Shown here: positions 52,401 to 62,350 of the stretch, one piece after another
How positions within the stretch are numbered: the stretch's first letter is position 1
How the letters are laid out: each line of letters opens with the position of its first letter
The notes under the pieces: model-generated
The model's database searches: none
What the model was told of the DNA's origin: nothing
Seen by the model: only the letters and a program-made list of their open reading frames with translations
Made by a program: the position numbers and the translations under genes
DNA from: Lottia gigantea
Lineage: Eukaryota > Mollusca > Gastropoda > Lottiidae
Direction of reading: 5' to 3'
NCBI RefSeq assembly: GCF_000327385.1
Contig: NW_008708401.1
Location: 1,998,500-2,062,499, forward strand
Length of the DNA stretch: 64,000 nt

Positions 52401-55400
52401 CAGGTGTTAACTTTTAGTTACCAGTAAATTCGCCCCCTATTGCCGAACAAGGTTTAGCTAGCTTTTGTGTTTCCAACGAGTAGAGCTTTCATTTGGCCCT
52501 CGATAAATTGTCGAACGTGAAAAGAGGTTTTCAGTTAAACAATTTGCCCAGTGGAAACACACAAAAGCTAGCTTAAAGCTGACTATGGTAACACAGCTAG
52601 TCTTAGTAATGTTACCATGATAAAAAGGAAATGACACTCTTATTCTGTTTTTATATCAAACATGCTGATAGATCACTATCACATCTAGGTCTAGGAAAAT
52701 GTGCTTATATGTATATGCTTAATTCAAAACAATACCCTTTGAATAATGGAACTGAATATGTAACAAAGAAATCTAAGCTAGGAAATTGCTCTTCAATCTA
52801 GCCAAGTATAGATATCCAATATCTTAAAGAACTTCACAAACATGGTCATGTGTCTGTCATTATTAATAGGAAACAACCAATATGCTATTAAGCACGTAAT
52901 TTATTTTCATCATTTCAATCAGATTTCAGTGTATATAGACCCTTTTCACCTCTTCTATAATATCATAAACTTAGATCAGAACTATAAACCAATCCTTCAT
53001 CTAACTTAACTACGGGATGTTACTAAAAATAGAACATTCTGACAGCCAGAGTCTGGAGATTGCCATAAATTATCACCAGCTTAATTATCTTAGACTTGTT
53101 TAAAACTTGGGTAATGAGATGGAAATGAAAATTCTGTACCTTTTGTTTCCTTTTCCCAGCAAATAGTTGACATATTTAAATCAATCATCTAAATGTTATA
53201 TTATAATCCAGGTTATAGAATGTTCTTCACTATATTATTAGGTATAAATGTTAAACCATACATCTCCATCTGTTTGACGTATGGTGTATGGTGCGGTACT
53301 GCCCTAATCTTGGCTATAGAATCGGTATATTGTACAGATCAAAAATAGAAGATCTATCAGATGGAAAGCTAACTGTTTTATGTTAATACTTCAACATGGT
53401 ATAAAGTTTCATTCTTATATTATATCTATTGAGATAGAGGTCTAGTATGTAAACTATGTTTTAATGGTTGGAGGTCCAGTTCTAACAAATAGATCATTAT
53501 GTAACTTATGTTGATATTCATACAATTTATAAACATTTATAACTGTTCTATTAAATATTTCAACCTTATCACCAAGTCTTATTAAACAATGAGATCATCA
53601 GATAAATATTGTTCATATAAGACACATCCTTCTTCAGACTACCATACATCCTTATCAATAAAAATATTGAACAGTGGTTCACTTTATCTAAATAGCTTTG
53701 TAGACACTGAATTTTAAACAGCTATCAAAGAGGAGTCAAATCATCATGATATAAATATTTGTAAGCTCATAACTAAATATCAAATACCGGAGCTTAATCA
53801 AAATGATAAGAGCAGTATTTCTATGCTCAAAGCTCCGTATTACATATCAGACCTTAATTAAAATCATCATGATATAAGAATTTGTAAGCTCATTGCTAAA
53901 TATCAAATATCAGAGCTCAATCAAAATCGTGAGATTAGAATCTGTATGTTCAAAGCTCTATCTTATATATCAGAGATTAATTAAAACCATCATTAAACAA
54001 AGTCATCATGAGATTAGAATTTGTAAGCTCGTTGCTCCATATTAACTATCATAGTTCTAATTTAAATCATGACTTTAAAGAGCTTATTTATCTTTTAAAA
54101 AAATCAGAATCATCAAAAAATCTAATAAGAACAGCAAAAAGTTTCTCACCTAAAATTCCCCATGATTCGTCCATGTTGAATAATGAAACTGGTATTGTAA
54201 TAAATAATACAGTATGATTCTTATGAACCTTAAGTAATTTACATCATATCCTATAGACGTTGATCCTAATTAATCAAATGTTTAGTCATTGTATTTCAAG
54301 TACTGGCACACTTTTTTTTACTTTCTTTCTATGTGGTCTCTATTGTTTAAAGATACATAACTTAACTGCTCTGGGAGCTGAATATATACTGTCTGAATTT
54401 AGCTCCAAAAACTATTTTTCACCCTATATTAATTGTAGTCTTATCAAGAAGTGATCAGAAATAATTGTTGTCATTAGTTTTCATCTGTGATACATAACAT
54501 GTGATATTCATCTTCCTATTGTTGGTCAGTTAATTTTCTCATGACATCAAGAATCCTGTATTTCAAAGCAAAATTTGTGTTCAGGAGAAATTGTCAGTAT
54601 GTTATAGTGCAAATTATGCTTGTTGCAGAAATTTAATCATGTAAGCATGAATTCAAATTTGGTGTTTTTTTTTTTATCTTTATGTAGCCTACAACAAATG
54701 AATCTATCTTGACCACTGTGGACATTTTTATTCACTATGGATGACAAGGGATGACAAGGCATGAAGTGTGAAGTACCGGTAATGCTAGAGCCTAATTTTT
54801 CCACACCCACAAATATGAACAGTGTACCAGAACTTTAAACATGACTCTAACAAGGTAATTAGTTTGAGTGAAAGGAAGAGGATATGATTGAAATGTCAGG
54901 AAATGACCTTCCCTTATAATTCTCGCAGGTCATTTCAGTTACAAAACCTTATAATGAGAACTACATTTGCCAGTCATATTCAATGTTTCAGCCATATTAT
55001 GTCCTGAAATATGACCATATATGCCATAGGGTTTGTGGTAACTTCTTGTACAATTCCAGATCTTATAAGTTGGAACTATGACCAAAAATCATCATTTATA
55101 TCATTGAGATAACATTTTAACAAGTCTATACAGCTGATAATGCAAATATCTAAAAGACAATATCTCTTTAACAAAGTACAAATTCTTAGTAAGTTTTTTT
55201 CAGTTTTGAATGCAAGAATAGTAAAAGTGATTGGTCAATAAGAGTAGGTCAGTTTGAGAAGTATACAGACCAGTATAATGTTGAAGGATTACTTGAAGAA
55301 CTTATTTATCTAAACAATTTGTTGACAGATAGTGTTTTATATTTACCTGTTATTTACCCACTTACCAAACATAGGGGTAATAAACAATTTCACTATAACA

Positions 55401-57711
55401 GTTTACTTGCACTTCTGATTGATTTTGAACCCAATTAGGCCATTCCCCAGAGGAATATCCAAGGGTAGTGATGTGTCAGCCTTTGAATTCTTCCATTATT
55501 CAAACTCAAGCTGAAAGACTCCACTGAACAAATCTGATTAGTCAGCATTTAAGGAATTCTTTAAAACATCTTCAGAAAATTGAGAAATTATTTTTTATGC
55601 TATCAGTGAGTCAATTGACTGACAAGTTCTAGCTGTGCAGCTCTTATCTTTAACTACAGACGAAGGTAATTTGATGCTAACACTATCAGAATCTAGTGTG
55701 AATCTGACCTTACCTTACACTTCTTATATACTGTATACCTGACTAACTCAACCATGGTATATCAACAATAACTCACAATTAATATCAGCCAATATCCCCC
55801 TCTTTTATTATATAATGCGCACTTGAATTTTGTTATACCACATAAAAGTTGATATTGAGTAATATAACAGTTCTTACCTTCAAAATAAACAACCACCTAA
55901 CATTTTTAGAATGACCTCAAGGCCTTTGACCTCAATGACCTGTCCTTATTAGGAAAAGATGCTGAGTAAATACCAGAAATGTTAAATAAGGTCATACTGT
56001 TATATTTTTACACCAAGTAGGAAAAGTAAGAAAGAAAAAGAAAGAAAATCAGAATTGAATCTGCCACCGAAAAAAAATATCAAATACACAGCTGTGCATG
56101 ATCAGTATAAAAAATGTGAAATATTTATGACTTGCAAGTCAACACTCCCAGTATTCATTCTTAAATTCATTTTTTAGACCTGATAGACTCTTATATATAA
56201 GCATTAAAGGGTAATATAACACCATGAATTATTCACGATAGTTATTTTCTTTGCCAGGAATTTTAATATCATTTTGCTCCTTCTTTGTTTCAACAAATTG
56301 ATCACATTTCATTATATATATTGCATTAGTAGTATTACATCCTTTACATACATGTTAAGAAGCCCTCAAAAGTGGAAATCTAATAGGAGTAATATCAAAA
56401 GTTGGTAATCTAATAGGAGTAATTAGAGTCTAATTTTTCATATAATTTGTCACATGTCACTGAAGATCTGCACTGTACTGTAGGCTGTATAAGTAAAGAA
56501 CCCCTCAACAAGTAGACAAAAGGAGTATTGGTAGTCTAGTGCTGCTTTCTTGAAAATCTGTTATTACACATAGCATGACATTCATTATGAGCCCAACAAG
56601 GAGCAGAAATATATGACTGAGTAAACACTATTATACATAATATAATTTAAGACTACCATTATATATTAATTATTGAAAATATGCTAGGGAAATCACTTTA
56701 TTATTTGATACTGATAACAGTTCATAGATCTACTAATCCTTTCTAGTACTAGTATGTATAAGTTTTGTGCATTGCGTCTGCCAAGATAGCACATCTTAAT
56801 TACTCTTTAATGGTTGTTTAACACAGACAGATAAATAACGTCTCTGTAGACAAAAGCTAAGTTCATTGAATAACTTACTTTACTGAGTTTGGATTTCACA
56901 AAAATGCCATCATTGGATGCCATTCCATTCTGTCACACATAAACTAGCCCATGAAAGTACATATTTACCTAAATAACCCCAAGATATTGTAGAAATATTA
57001 GTAAACTTGGCATCATTTTAACAAGTTAGTTTAATTTTGATATGAGATAGATTTTGTCCCTTGAATAAAACCGTTGAAAAGGAGATGCAAATTTATTAAC
57101 ATCTATGCACTTATGCCTGAACTCTATTTAATTTGCCATGAAATAGTATATCTAAATCCCCTTTTGAACCTCAATCTTTGTTAGTGAATGAAATTAACAT
57201 ATTACATGGTCAGCGTGGCCAGTTACTGGTCAGCTTCAGCTATGAAATATAAATAAACCAAAACCTTCAAATAATATCTCAATCATTTCAATTTTGTGAA
57301 AATTAACATGACATTAGCATGGAATAAGCCATTCATGATGTTGAGTAAGAGAAACTGTAGAGGGATATCTTATAATAGACTTAACAGACAATTCACAGAC
57401 AAGAGAAATTTTCTCAAGCTTATACAAAGATTGTTACGACGAATTTCAATAAGTTTATCTTATCATTTGGTTCTCAATATTCCAATAAAAGACACACTTT
57501 TACAGGGCTGGTATTGATTTCTGGAATTTAGTTCTGATGACATGTGCTTTAAGATGAATCCAATGATCTAAGATGATCCTAGTTAATTTATCACGCTTAT
57601 CTAATTTGCTGGAATTCAGCCTAAAATGCTATACCTGGTAACATAATTTTGCAATAAAAATACAGTATTGTTTTACTACTTAAGCTAAGCCCACTTACCC
57701 AGATCTTCCAT
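40213..57711 (-). CDS. PXN: paxillin, complete coding span (10 coding exons)
   Basis: Focal-adhesion scaffold that binds vinculin, FAK and parvin-type partners through LD motifs and targets adhesions through LIM domains. The coding exons, in transcript order, are 57711-57699, 49262-49078, 47973-47793, 46052-45914, 43518-43359, 42823-42530, 42167-41994, 41622-41507, 41365-41251 and 40479-40213. They total 1644 nt and join in phase throughout to give 547 residues, against about 557-590 in vertebrates. LD1 is at 4-17, LD2 at 101-116, LD3 at 155-167, LD4 at 212-225 and LD5 at 290-301; the LIM domains begin at about 314, 373, 432 and 491. A PPLPPPPP run near 49-56 could bind SH3 domains. YxxP motifs are YNEP (195-198) and YAKP (240-243). 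The first 68 residues contain no Tyr, so the vertebrate Y31 site has no obvious counterpart. Introns hold several tandem repeats. Confidence 0.97.
40488..40982. repeat. GTA/GAGTAAA minisatellite in paxillin intron 9
   Basis: About 500 bp of degenerate tandem repeats of short blocks such as AGTAGAGTAAAGTATTGG and AGTAAAGT in variable order, on an underlying 5-bp AGTAA/AGTAG rhythm. The minus-strand open frame across it (Leu/Tyr/Ser/Thr repeats) is a product of the repeat and not a gene. Confidence 0.92.
41251..41365 (-). CDS. PXN: paxillin exon 9: end of LIM2, start of LIM3
   Basis: Acceptor atttacag, donor gtgagt. It encodes [20 protein letters not shown] and then [26 protein letters not shown] and HWHPECFVC are LIM zinc-ligand blocks matching vertebrate paxillin LIM2/LIM3. 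The first base completes an Arg codon from exon 8. Confidence 0.96.
41507..41622 (-). CDS. PXN: paxillin exon 8: LIM2 core
   Basis: Acceptor cattacag, donor gtaagt. It reads [20 protein letters not shown], then [30 protein letters not shown] and [11 protein letters not shown] are nearly invariant paxillin LIM2 motifs. Confidence 0.97.
41994..42167 (-). CDS. PXN: paxillin exon 7: most of LIM1, start of LIM2
   Basis: Acceptor atattacag, donor gtaagt. It encodes [38 protein letters not shown] and [13 protein letters not shown]. The exon is 58 codons, phase 0 at both ends. Confidence 0.97.
42199..42513. repeat. decayed tandem repeat of about 23 bp in paxillin intron 6
   Basis: About a dozen degenerate copies of a unit like AATAAAGGTCTAGGTTATAT fill most of this intron. 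The first copies are nearly identical, and later ones are increasingly diverged and variable in length. Confidence 0.85.
42530..42823 (-). CDS. PXN: paxillin exon 6: Pro/Ser-rich linker, LD5, start of LIM1
   Basis: Acceptor tttttggcag, donor gtaaga. It has 98 codons, phase 0. A linker of repeated SPxG/RSP patterns (for example [15 protein letters not shown]) is followed by LD5, [17 protein letters not shown], and the first Cys pair of LIM1, [17 protein letters not shown] at 240-243 is a YxxP motif. The serial SP sites are typical proline-directed phosphorylation targets. Confidence 0.95.
43359..43518 (-). CDS. PXN: paxillin exon 5: YxxP motif and LD4
   Basis: Acceptor tgtttcag, donor gtaagg. 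It encodes [36 protein letters not shown] and LD4, [17 protein letters not shown]4 matches the vertebrate FAK/GIT-binding helix (ATRELDELMASLSDFK) closely. QYNEP is a candidate Crk SH2 docking site. Confidence 0.95.
43519..45913 (-). other. PXN: paxillin intron 4
   Basis: 2.4-kb AT-rich intron with no further exon seen. Around 44320-44352 a GGTTCGAAT string and a nearby GGCCACTAGG on the minus strand resemble a worn tRNA-type B box, perhaps a SINE remnant, but the spacing is poor. Confidence 0.5.
45914..46052 (-). CDS. PXN: paxillin exon 4: LD3
   Basis: Acceptor tattacag, donor gtaagc. It reads [20 protein letters not shown] and then [39 protein letters not shown] aligns with vertebrate LD3 (VESLLDELESSVP). 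The junctions complete Val upstream and Gly downstream. Confidence 0.94.
46053..47792 (-). other. PXN: paxillin intron 3
   Basis: 1.7-kb AT-rich intron. I see no exon, RNA gene or clear repeat in it. Confidence 0.6.
47793..47973 (-). CDS. PXN: paxillin exon 3: LD2
   Basis: Acceptor tatttttcag, donor gtaagt. It encodes [20 protein letters not shown] and then, after a Ser/Gly-rich piece, LD2: [17 protein letters not shown]. Vertebrate LD2 (NLSELDRLLLELNAVQ), which binds vinculin and FAK, is closely similar. PIYET holds the first tyrosine of the protein. Confidence 0.95.
47974..49077 (-). other. PXN: paxillin intron 2
   Basis: 1.1-kb AT-rich intron. I looked for an extra Tyr-containing exon matching the vertebrate Y31/Y118 region and found none. 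Confidence 0.55.
49078..49262 (-). CDS. PXN: paxillin exon 2: LD1 and polyproline segment
   Basis: Acceptor tatattttcag, donor gtaaga. Two bases complete Asp from exon 1, then [18 protein letters not shown] (LD1, compare vertebrate LDALLADLESTTSHIS), a Ser-rich stretch and [19 protein letters not shown]. The polyproline run suits SH3 binding. Confidence 0.95.
52453..52577. repeat. inverted repeat (stem-loop) in paxillin intron 1
   Basis: TTTAGCTAGCTTTTGTGTTT followed by CCA at 52453-52475 is matched by its near-perfect reverse complement at 52552-52577. The arms differ by two small insertions, and about 76 bp lie between them. Inside the loop TCGATAAATTGTCGA is itself nearly palindromic. It could be a foldback element or a small non-autonomous transposon; I see no clear target-site duplication. 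Confidence 0.8.
53738..54068. repeat. higher-order tandem repeat, about 60/124 bp
   Basis: Five diverged copies of a unit of about 60 bp with the shared pattern ATATAAGAATTTGTAAGCTC, then ATATCAGAGCT and AATTAAAA. Alternate copies resemble each other more, which suggests a dimeric unit of about 124 bp. It lies within paxillin intron 1. Confidence 0.75.
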
Positions 57712-57743
57712 TGTGCATCAGATTTTTAATACCAATAGGCCAA
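57699..57743 (-). CDS. PXN: paxillin exon 1 of the coding region, start codon
   Basis: On the minus strand, GCACAATGGAAGATCTGG followed by gtaagt gives MEDL plus the first base of Asp; the coding part is 57711-57699, only 13 nt. It joins exon 2 to give MEDLDALLADL, as in vertebrate MDDLDALLADL. A plausible acceptor (tattttcttaaag) at 57744 makes this a 45-nt exon with 32 nt of leader. The LD1 helix is therefore split over an 8.4-kb intron. Confidence 0.88.
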
Positions 57744-58447
57744 CTTTAAGAAAATATTTTATCACAGATAAGAATTAATCCTTGCACGTGTTGAATTCAA
57801 TTTCTGGAATAAACACAAATTGAGAATTTAAGCCTTTGGAGCTCTCTTGATGTCAGACAAATTTCATAATTGAACTTTATATGATAATTCACAATTTCTA
57901 TCATAAAAAGGAAATGAAAACAGTAACAGTGATTATTAAGATAAGAACTTTCTCATTTCTCCAATTCTAAAATGAATAAAACATAAAAAAAATGTACTAA
58001 GCCATTTGTCCTAAAATGTCCTCACACTATATTCTACGGAATTGCATGATAATGACCCTAATTCTGGACTGAATATCAAAATGTATAAGACAATGTAAGG
58101 AAGCCTGGGACATAGCCACTCTACACTATAAAGCTGTAGGCCTACAGGTAATAGGCCTAGTTTAGACAACAAATTTGTGGTCAGAGAGAAGCTTATAGAT
58201 GTATAGATATAAGAAATTTTATAACAAGTTTCAGTTATAAAAGTAAAGCATGACTGGTTGGCCAGGTAAGAGCACTGAACTGAGACTGTCTTTTTTTTTA
58301 CAAAGCCTTCCAATATTTCGATTACTTCCTCCACAAATTGTCGTAAATTATAATATTTACGTCTTGAAGTTATCACTGCTATTAATTTATGGACAGACTA
58401 ATACTCCCTCTTGATCTCACACTTAACAATAACTTCCTACTACTTAC

Positions 58448-58560
58448 CACGTTATAGTAAAACGATTATAATCACATTTGACAGTCTTCTTCGCCTTCAG
58501 CAAAATAAAAGTCAGCCATCTTGGCAAAGTTTGATGACGTAGTTAACAAGGGAGCGGTTA
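58448..58560 (-). promoter_or_regulatory. PXN: paxillin 5' non-coding exon and promoter-proximal region
   Basis: A strong minus-strand donor (gtaagt) follows 58448. Just upstream are AAGATGGC (58515-58522), a YY1-like element often seen at start sites, and ACTACGTCATCA (58533-58544), a CRE/ATF-like site. This arrangement suggests a first exon spliced to 57743. The transcription start is not fixed; the upper limit given is approximate. Confidence 0.5.
58472..58519 (-). CDS. upstream ORF in the paxillin leader
   Basis: Within the presumed first exon, CCAAGATGG starts a 15-codon frame, MADFYFAEGEEDCQM, ending in TGA before the donor. A is at -3 and G at +4, so the initiation context is good. 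If this exon is used, ribosomes should meet this frame before the paxillin ATG, which would lower or condition translation. The peptide itself may be irrelevant. Confidence 0.4.
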   Translation of the reverse strand: MADFYFAEGEEDCQM

Positions 58561-60249
58561 TTGAGGCAATTTCGCCCGAAAAAATGTATTTTTATCAAGA
58601 ATTTTGATATCTTAAACACAATTTCAACTTCATAAAAAAAAATCTTTGAAAATATCATCTGGCAGCTAGCTAATGATCAAAAATGGTGGCATCAAATTTC
58701 AAAAATACAACTTTCTAATAGCAACTGAGTACCTCTTTGAAATGGTCTGAAATGAGACAAGACAGGCTATGCCTAGATTTATTTCCAATGCTTCCACTGT
58801 TTAGTTTAGCCATGCTTAAATCAACTGTTTTATTTCACTCAAGAATCATTTACAAGGTTCAAGCCAAGGATGAAAGCCTTATCACAAACGCCAGAAATGG
58901 ATCATTCAATTGCTATGTCTAGGCCAATTGGTCTTTGTTATCAATATATCGCAATTCTGATGTCAATATATATATCATATATTTTAGTCAACATTATACA
59001 AAGACAAGAATAAATAGGCTATATTATTCAAGAGTAATGAAAACGCGTTGGGACTAACTTACTGCTGTCTGCAATATCACATAATGTTACAGGGATTACC
59101 TCCCATGAACAAGTCTTCATATTATCAAATCTGACCTGAGAGAGAAAGTCATCCATGCAAAACATTGACTTATGATAAAAACAACAAACAACAAGTAACA
59201 AATAATTCCGATATTTTATGATAATAGTAGCCTAAGCTTTTTATAGATATACAATAGAATGTATTCTGATGATAATAAACTATAGAATCTCGGTGATAAT
59301 GAAGGGCTGATACCTATTTTTATGGTGGTGATCAATTTGCAAGTCTGTTATGAATATTCGCTAATTGCATAGTTAATGGTAATGATCATCCGCCAAAGAT
59401 TGGCGGTTACATTTAAGTATGACAACCACTTATAAATAGGGTACAGTACAAAATGGAATCGGTAAACCATCGTGGGCCATTTCCAATTTCCACTCGCAAC
59501 CTTGGAAGATATCATGTAGTCTTATATTGGTGAGTGGCATGCGCTTAGAACTTTTCGTTTAATTCAAGATTGCAAGTAAGGACATCTTGAGCTCACGGAA
59601 TGTTGGTTATCACGATGGGGAGAGAATGTGGATGTGACCATTGTTTAAACCACAACCTTTAGAGACCATGGTTAATCCAAATAGCTTCATATAAGGCTGT
59701 GAAATTTATTCAATTCGTGCATGTTCATATTTACTGTTGATTGGTCGGTTTGTAAATCACGTGACATCGTGAATTTTTATTACCTAGGTCAAGAACAAGA
59801 AGGTCAAAATAGGCCTAGGTCATTAATACGGGGCTTTACCTGTTACAGTGAAGCACAGTAGAAATGTGTCAGGTGTTCCGGACGCGTTGAAGAAACAATC
59901 CTAGAAGACGATCGTCTTTTTTGCGGCTATTATTCCCCACAGTCCCACCAAACACCTACGCCCTTAATACAATACAAATCCCTATTGAATGTCAAATAAT
60001 TTGAATCTCATAGAAATGAAATAAAATATTAATCATAGTAAACTATCGTATTGATTGATACATTTTAATACGTTTACTGGCCAATAGAGATTAGATACAA
60101 CAATAGACGGCCCTCAACTAAACAAACTCGAAAACAATGCAAGTCATTACGTCGTGTAAATAATTACTTTATAGCTCTCAGTCAGTCTGTACATATTTTT
60201 CCACTGTCGGTTTATTAGTAACATATTTGTTATTTAAATAAGTACCAAT
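58561..60249. other. divergent intergenic region, paxillin / Cys-loop receptor
   Basis: It separates two divergently transcribed genes. Noted are a CCAAT-type GATTGGTC (59741) with an E-box CACGTG nearby (59758), a 14-bp palindrome AAGACGATCGTCTT (59905-59918) and TAGGCCTA (59810-59817). Upstream of the receptor ATG, TAAATAA (60157) and TCAGTC (60178) could be a TATA/initiator pair, though the spacing is slightly short. No coding region is supported. Confidence 0.4.
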
Positions 60250-60489
60250 ATGAAAGTAACGAAGATTCTAGTAGTATTTGTATTCTGTATTTGTATCAAG
60301 TATTCTGAAAGTGCTACAGCTGAAGATGTTGAACGTCTGTTTCAAGATAAACTCAGTAAAAGTAATCCTAACATTCGTCCAGTTTTAAATCAAAGTAAAC
60401 CAGTGGATATCACAATAGAAGTGTATATTGTGGCTATGACGGATTTGAATGAAATTCAACAGAAAGTTGAGGCAACTGTTTGGCTGTTG
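60250..60489 (+). CDS. Cys-loop ligand-gated channel (nicotinic-receptor-like), first coding exon
   Basis: The exon encodes a signal peptide (MKVTKILVVFVFCICIKYSE S) and the start of a ligand-binding domain: DVERLFQDKLSKSNPNIRPV, then LNQSKPVDITIEVYIVAMTD and EATVWLL before a gtaagt donor. RPVL, PVDITIEVYIV and TVWL match the N-terminal helix, first strands and TxxWL position of nicotinic acetylcholine receptor subunits. It is 80 codons, phase 0. Later exons (the Cys loop and M1-M4) are not in this window. The subunit type, and whether it is an AChBP-like soluble protein, cannot be told from this part. Confidence 0.85.
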
Positions 60490-61049
60490 GTAAGTCAAGT
60501 TATTTTAATGATAATCTGTTCAAATTTCTGCATTCGTCACCAGCACCATTAAACACAAAGATAGAAAGGGGCACCAGCAGCAAGGTGCGGTTACGGGCGC
60601 CACGAGGCAGTTGAACCCCTTGACTTGAAACTTAATTGGAGATCCCTGTTCAAAAATCAATCTATTTATATGTATCTACTTGATCAACCTGAATTCAAAT
60701 TTGTAAAAGAAAGTGTGTGATTTGTCAATAAAGCAGTTTAAACTGGTTTAAGATTTGGTGTTGGTTTTGAAACTTTCAGAATAAGTAGAGACAAATTTCT
60801 CTACAATACATTTTGTGTTTACTTTGCTTAAATCCGTACCAAAAACATAGCTATTTTTAAAGATTTTCGTAACATAACCATTCTTTGACACTTAAAAAAG
60901 GATAATACTTCGAAAACCGGTTCGTTTCAATTGCGTAAGTTTTTGTTTTACTTGTTATAATTTTTCACATCATTTTTATCGTTATTTATCACCTAAATAT
61001 ATATTTTTGCATTTTTCATCATAACTTTCATCTTTCTTTATATATCCCC
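60490..61049 (+). other. start of the receptor gene's first intron
   Basis: AT-rich intron sequence except for a GC-richer patch at about 60560-60620 that includes the small hairpin GGCACCAGCAGCAAGGTGC. No exon is seen. Confidence 0.5.
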
Positions 61050-61938
61050 AAACCCAGTTTGACTTATTTGCATAATTTGATCCCCACATTTTCACGCTAG
61101 CATATACAGTTTCCTCCTGTTACATCTGCTGTACATTCCCTTTCTAACCTCAAGTTATTTTCATTATGCTCCCCAACTCCCCAACCACTGGCAAGAAGCC
61201 AGACATAGAAACACTAATCGTCAACCAAACCAACATCACGTACCCTACAATGGCCCTGTCTTCCATCACCCTCTACCACCTACCAATCACCGACCACCAA
61301 CCAACCCATCCAGTTACATCCCAACCCATCGCCGACCTACCTACAACACAGCCTACCAATCCAGAGGTAACCACCGACCTGACCAACAACAGAAACGACT
61401 TCCAGCCCACTAACGCCAACCAGTCCCCACTCATAAGGAGGAAGAACCCTTTGTGAAGATGCTCTTCCAAGTTTTGCACTGCCTCCATCATTTGACAATC
61501 CTTGCCCTTCAACAGCAAGGTCAACCAGCGTTTTCCTTCGGACATGGCTCTCTAAGGTTACGCAGTTCCTGATCGACCATTACCAAACCACACTTCAAGA
61601 GAAGCTGACCACCATTCGTACCAAGTCTTTATCATCACCTGCCATCGACCGCAGCGTTTCTCATGCCTATCCTGGGCCCGTCGCTCCTATGGGAAACGTC
61701 TCACTCAAGCTGTTATCACCAAATTCTACCAGACAATCAACGAAACCAAAACCAGAGTAACCATATCTCTATCAACTGAAATCGACTCTACACCTGCACC
61801 ACGAGTCACCACGTTACCTAACCAAACCCCTAAACGAGCCCGAAGTTCACCTACTCCTAGTCCAGCAGACATAGGTAAACGCTCTCATAGAGAGGGCACT
61901 CCCCTTCTCTTCTCACTTTCAGACTCGTCTTCCCCTTC

Positions 61939-61975
61939 ATAATAATAATAATAATAATAATATAATAAATAAACA
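61939..61975. repeat. (AAT)n tail of the LINE
   Basis: ATAATAATAATAATAATAAT and following AT-rich bases form the tandem trinucleotide tail at the 3' end of the minus-strand LINE fragment. Confidence 0.85.
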
Positions 61976-62350
61976 TTTGTAGAGCGCCTGGGACATGCTC
62001 AAAGCGCTTAGGATCAGCATGTACAATTATTATGAGTTATACAACAAGTTGAAATAGATGAGTCTTTAATCTAGATTTGAAAGTTTGTAATGATGGTGAT
62101 ATTTTAAGTTCGTAAGGGAGACGATTCCATAATATAGCAGATAAGTATTGAAAGGATCGACCACCGATGGTTTTCAAATTAAAAATTGGAACATCGAGTC
62201 GGCATTGATCTTGAGATCGCAAACATCTTGGTGGTACATAAGCTGATACGAGGTTCTGTAGGTATGACGGCGCAGATTTATATAAGGCTTGATATGTTAA
62301 AGATAGTACTTCCACGCCATCTGAATCTTCATCGCGTGATCCAGGATCCG
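61939..62350 (-). mobile_element. 5'-truncated LINE (non-LTR retrotransposon) nested in the Penelope-like element
   Basis: On the minus strand the frame from about 62350 to 62037 reads VLSLTYQALYKSAPSYLQNL, AYVPPRCLRSQDQCRLDVP, GGRSFQYLSAILWNRLP and LQTFKSRLKTHLFQLVV, the C-terminal end of a LINE reverse transcriptase ORF of the CR1/L2/Rex kind. A 3' UTR of about 100 bp with paired AGCGC/GGCGCT motifs follows and ends in a TTA-repeat tail (61939-61975). Only the 3' 0.4 kb is present, the usual result of 5' truncation. It splits the Penelope-like element, so it inserted later. The clade is not resolved. Confidence 0.85.

Larger units (their letters stand above)
49263..57698 (-). other. PXN: 8.4-kb paxillin intron 1
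   Basis: This long AT-rich intron separates the first coding exon from LD1. It contains a 24-bp inverted repeat around a loop of about 75 bp (52453-52577) and a tandem repeat at 53738-54068. Open frames inside are short and show no family features. No other coding exon was found. Confidence 0.6.

Noticed and set aside
58011-58376. 121-codon minus-strand frame near the paxillin 5' end
   Set aside because: It lies in the intron between the non-coding exon and the ATG exon, shows no domain, and overlaps TAGGCCTA repeats.
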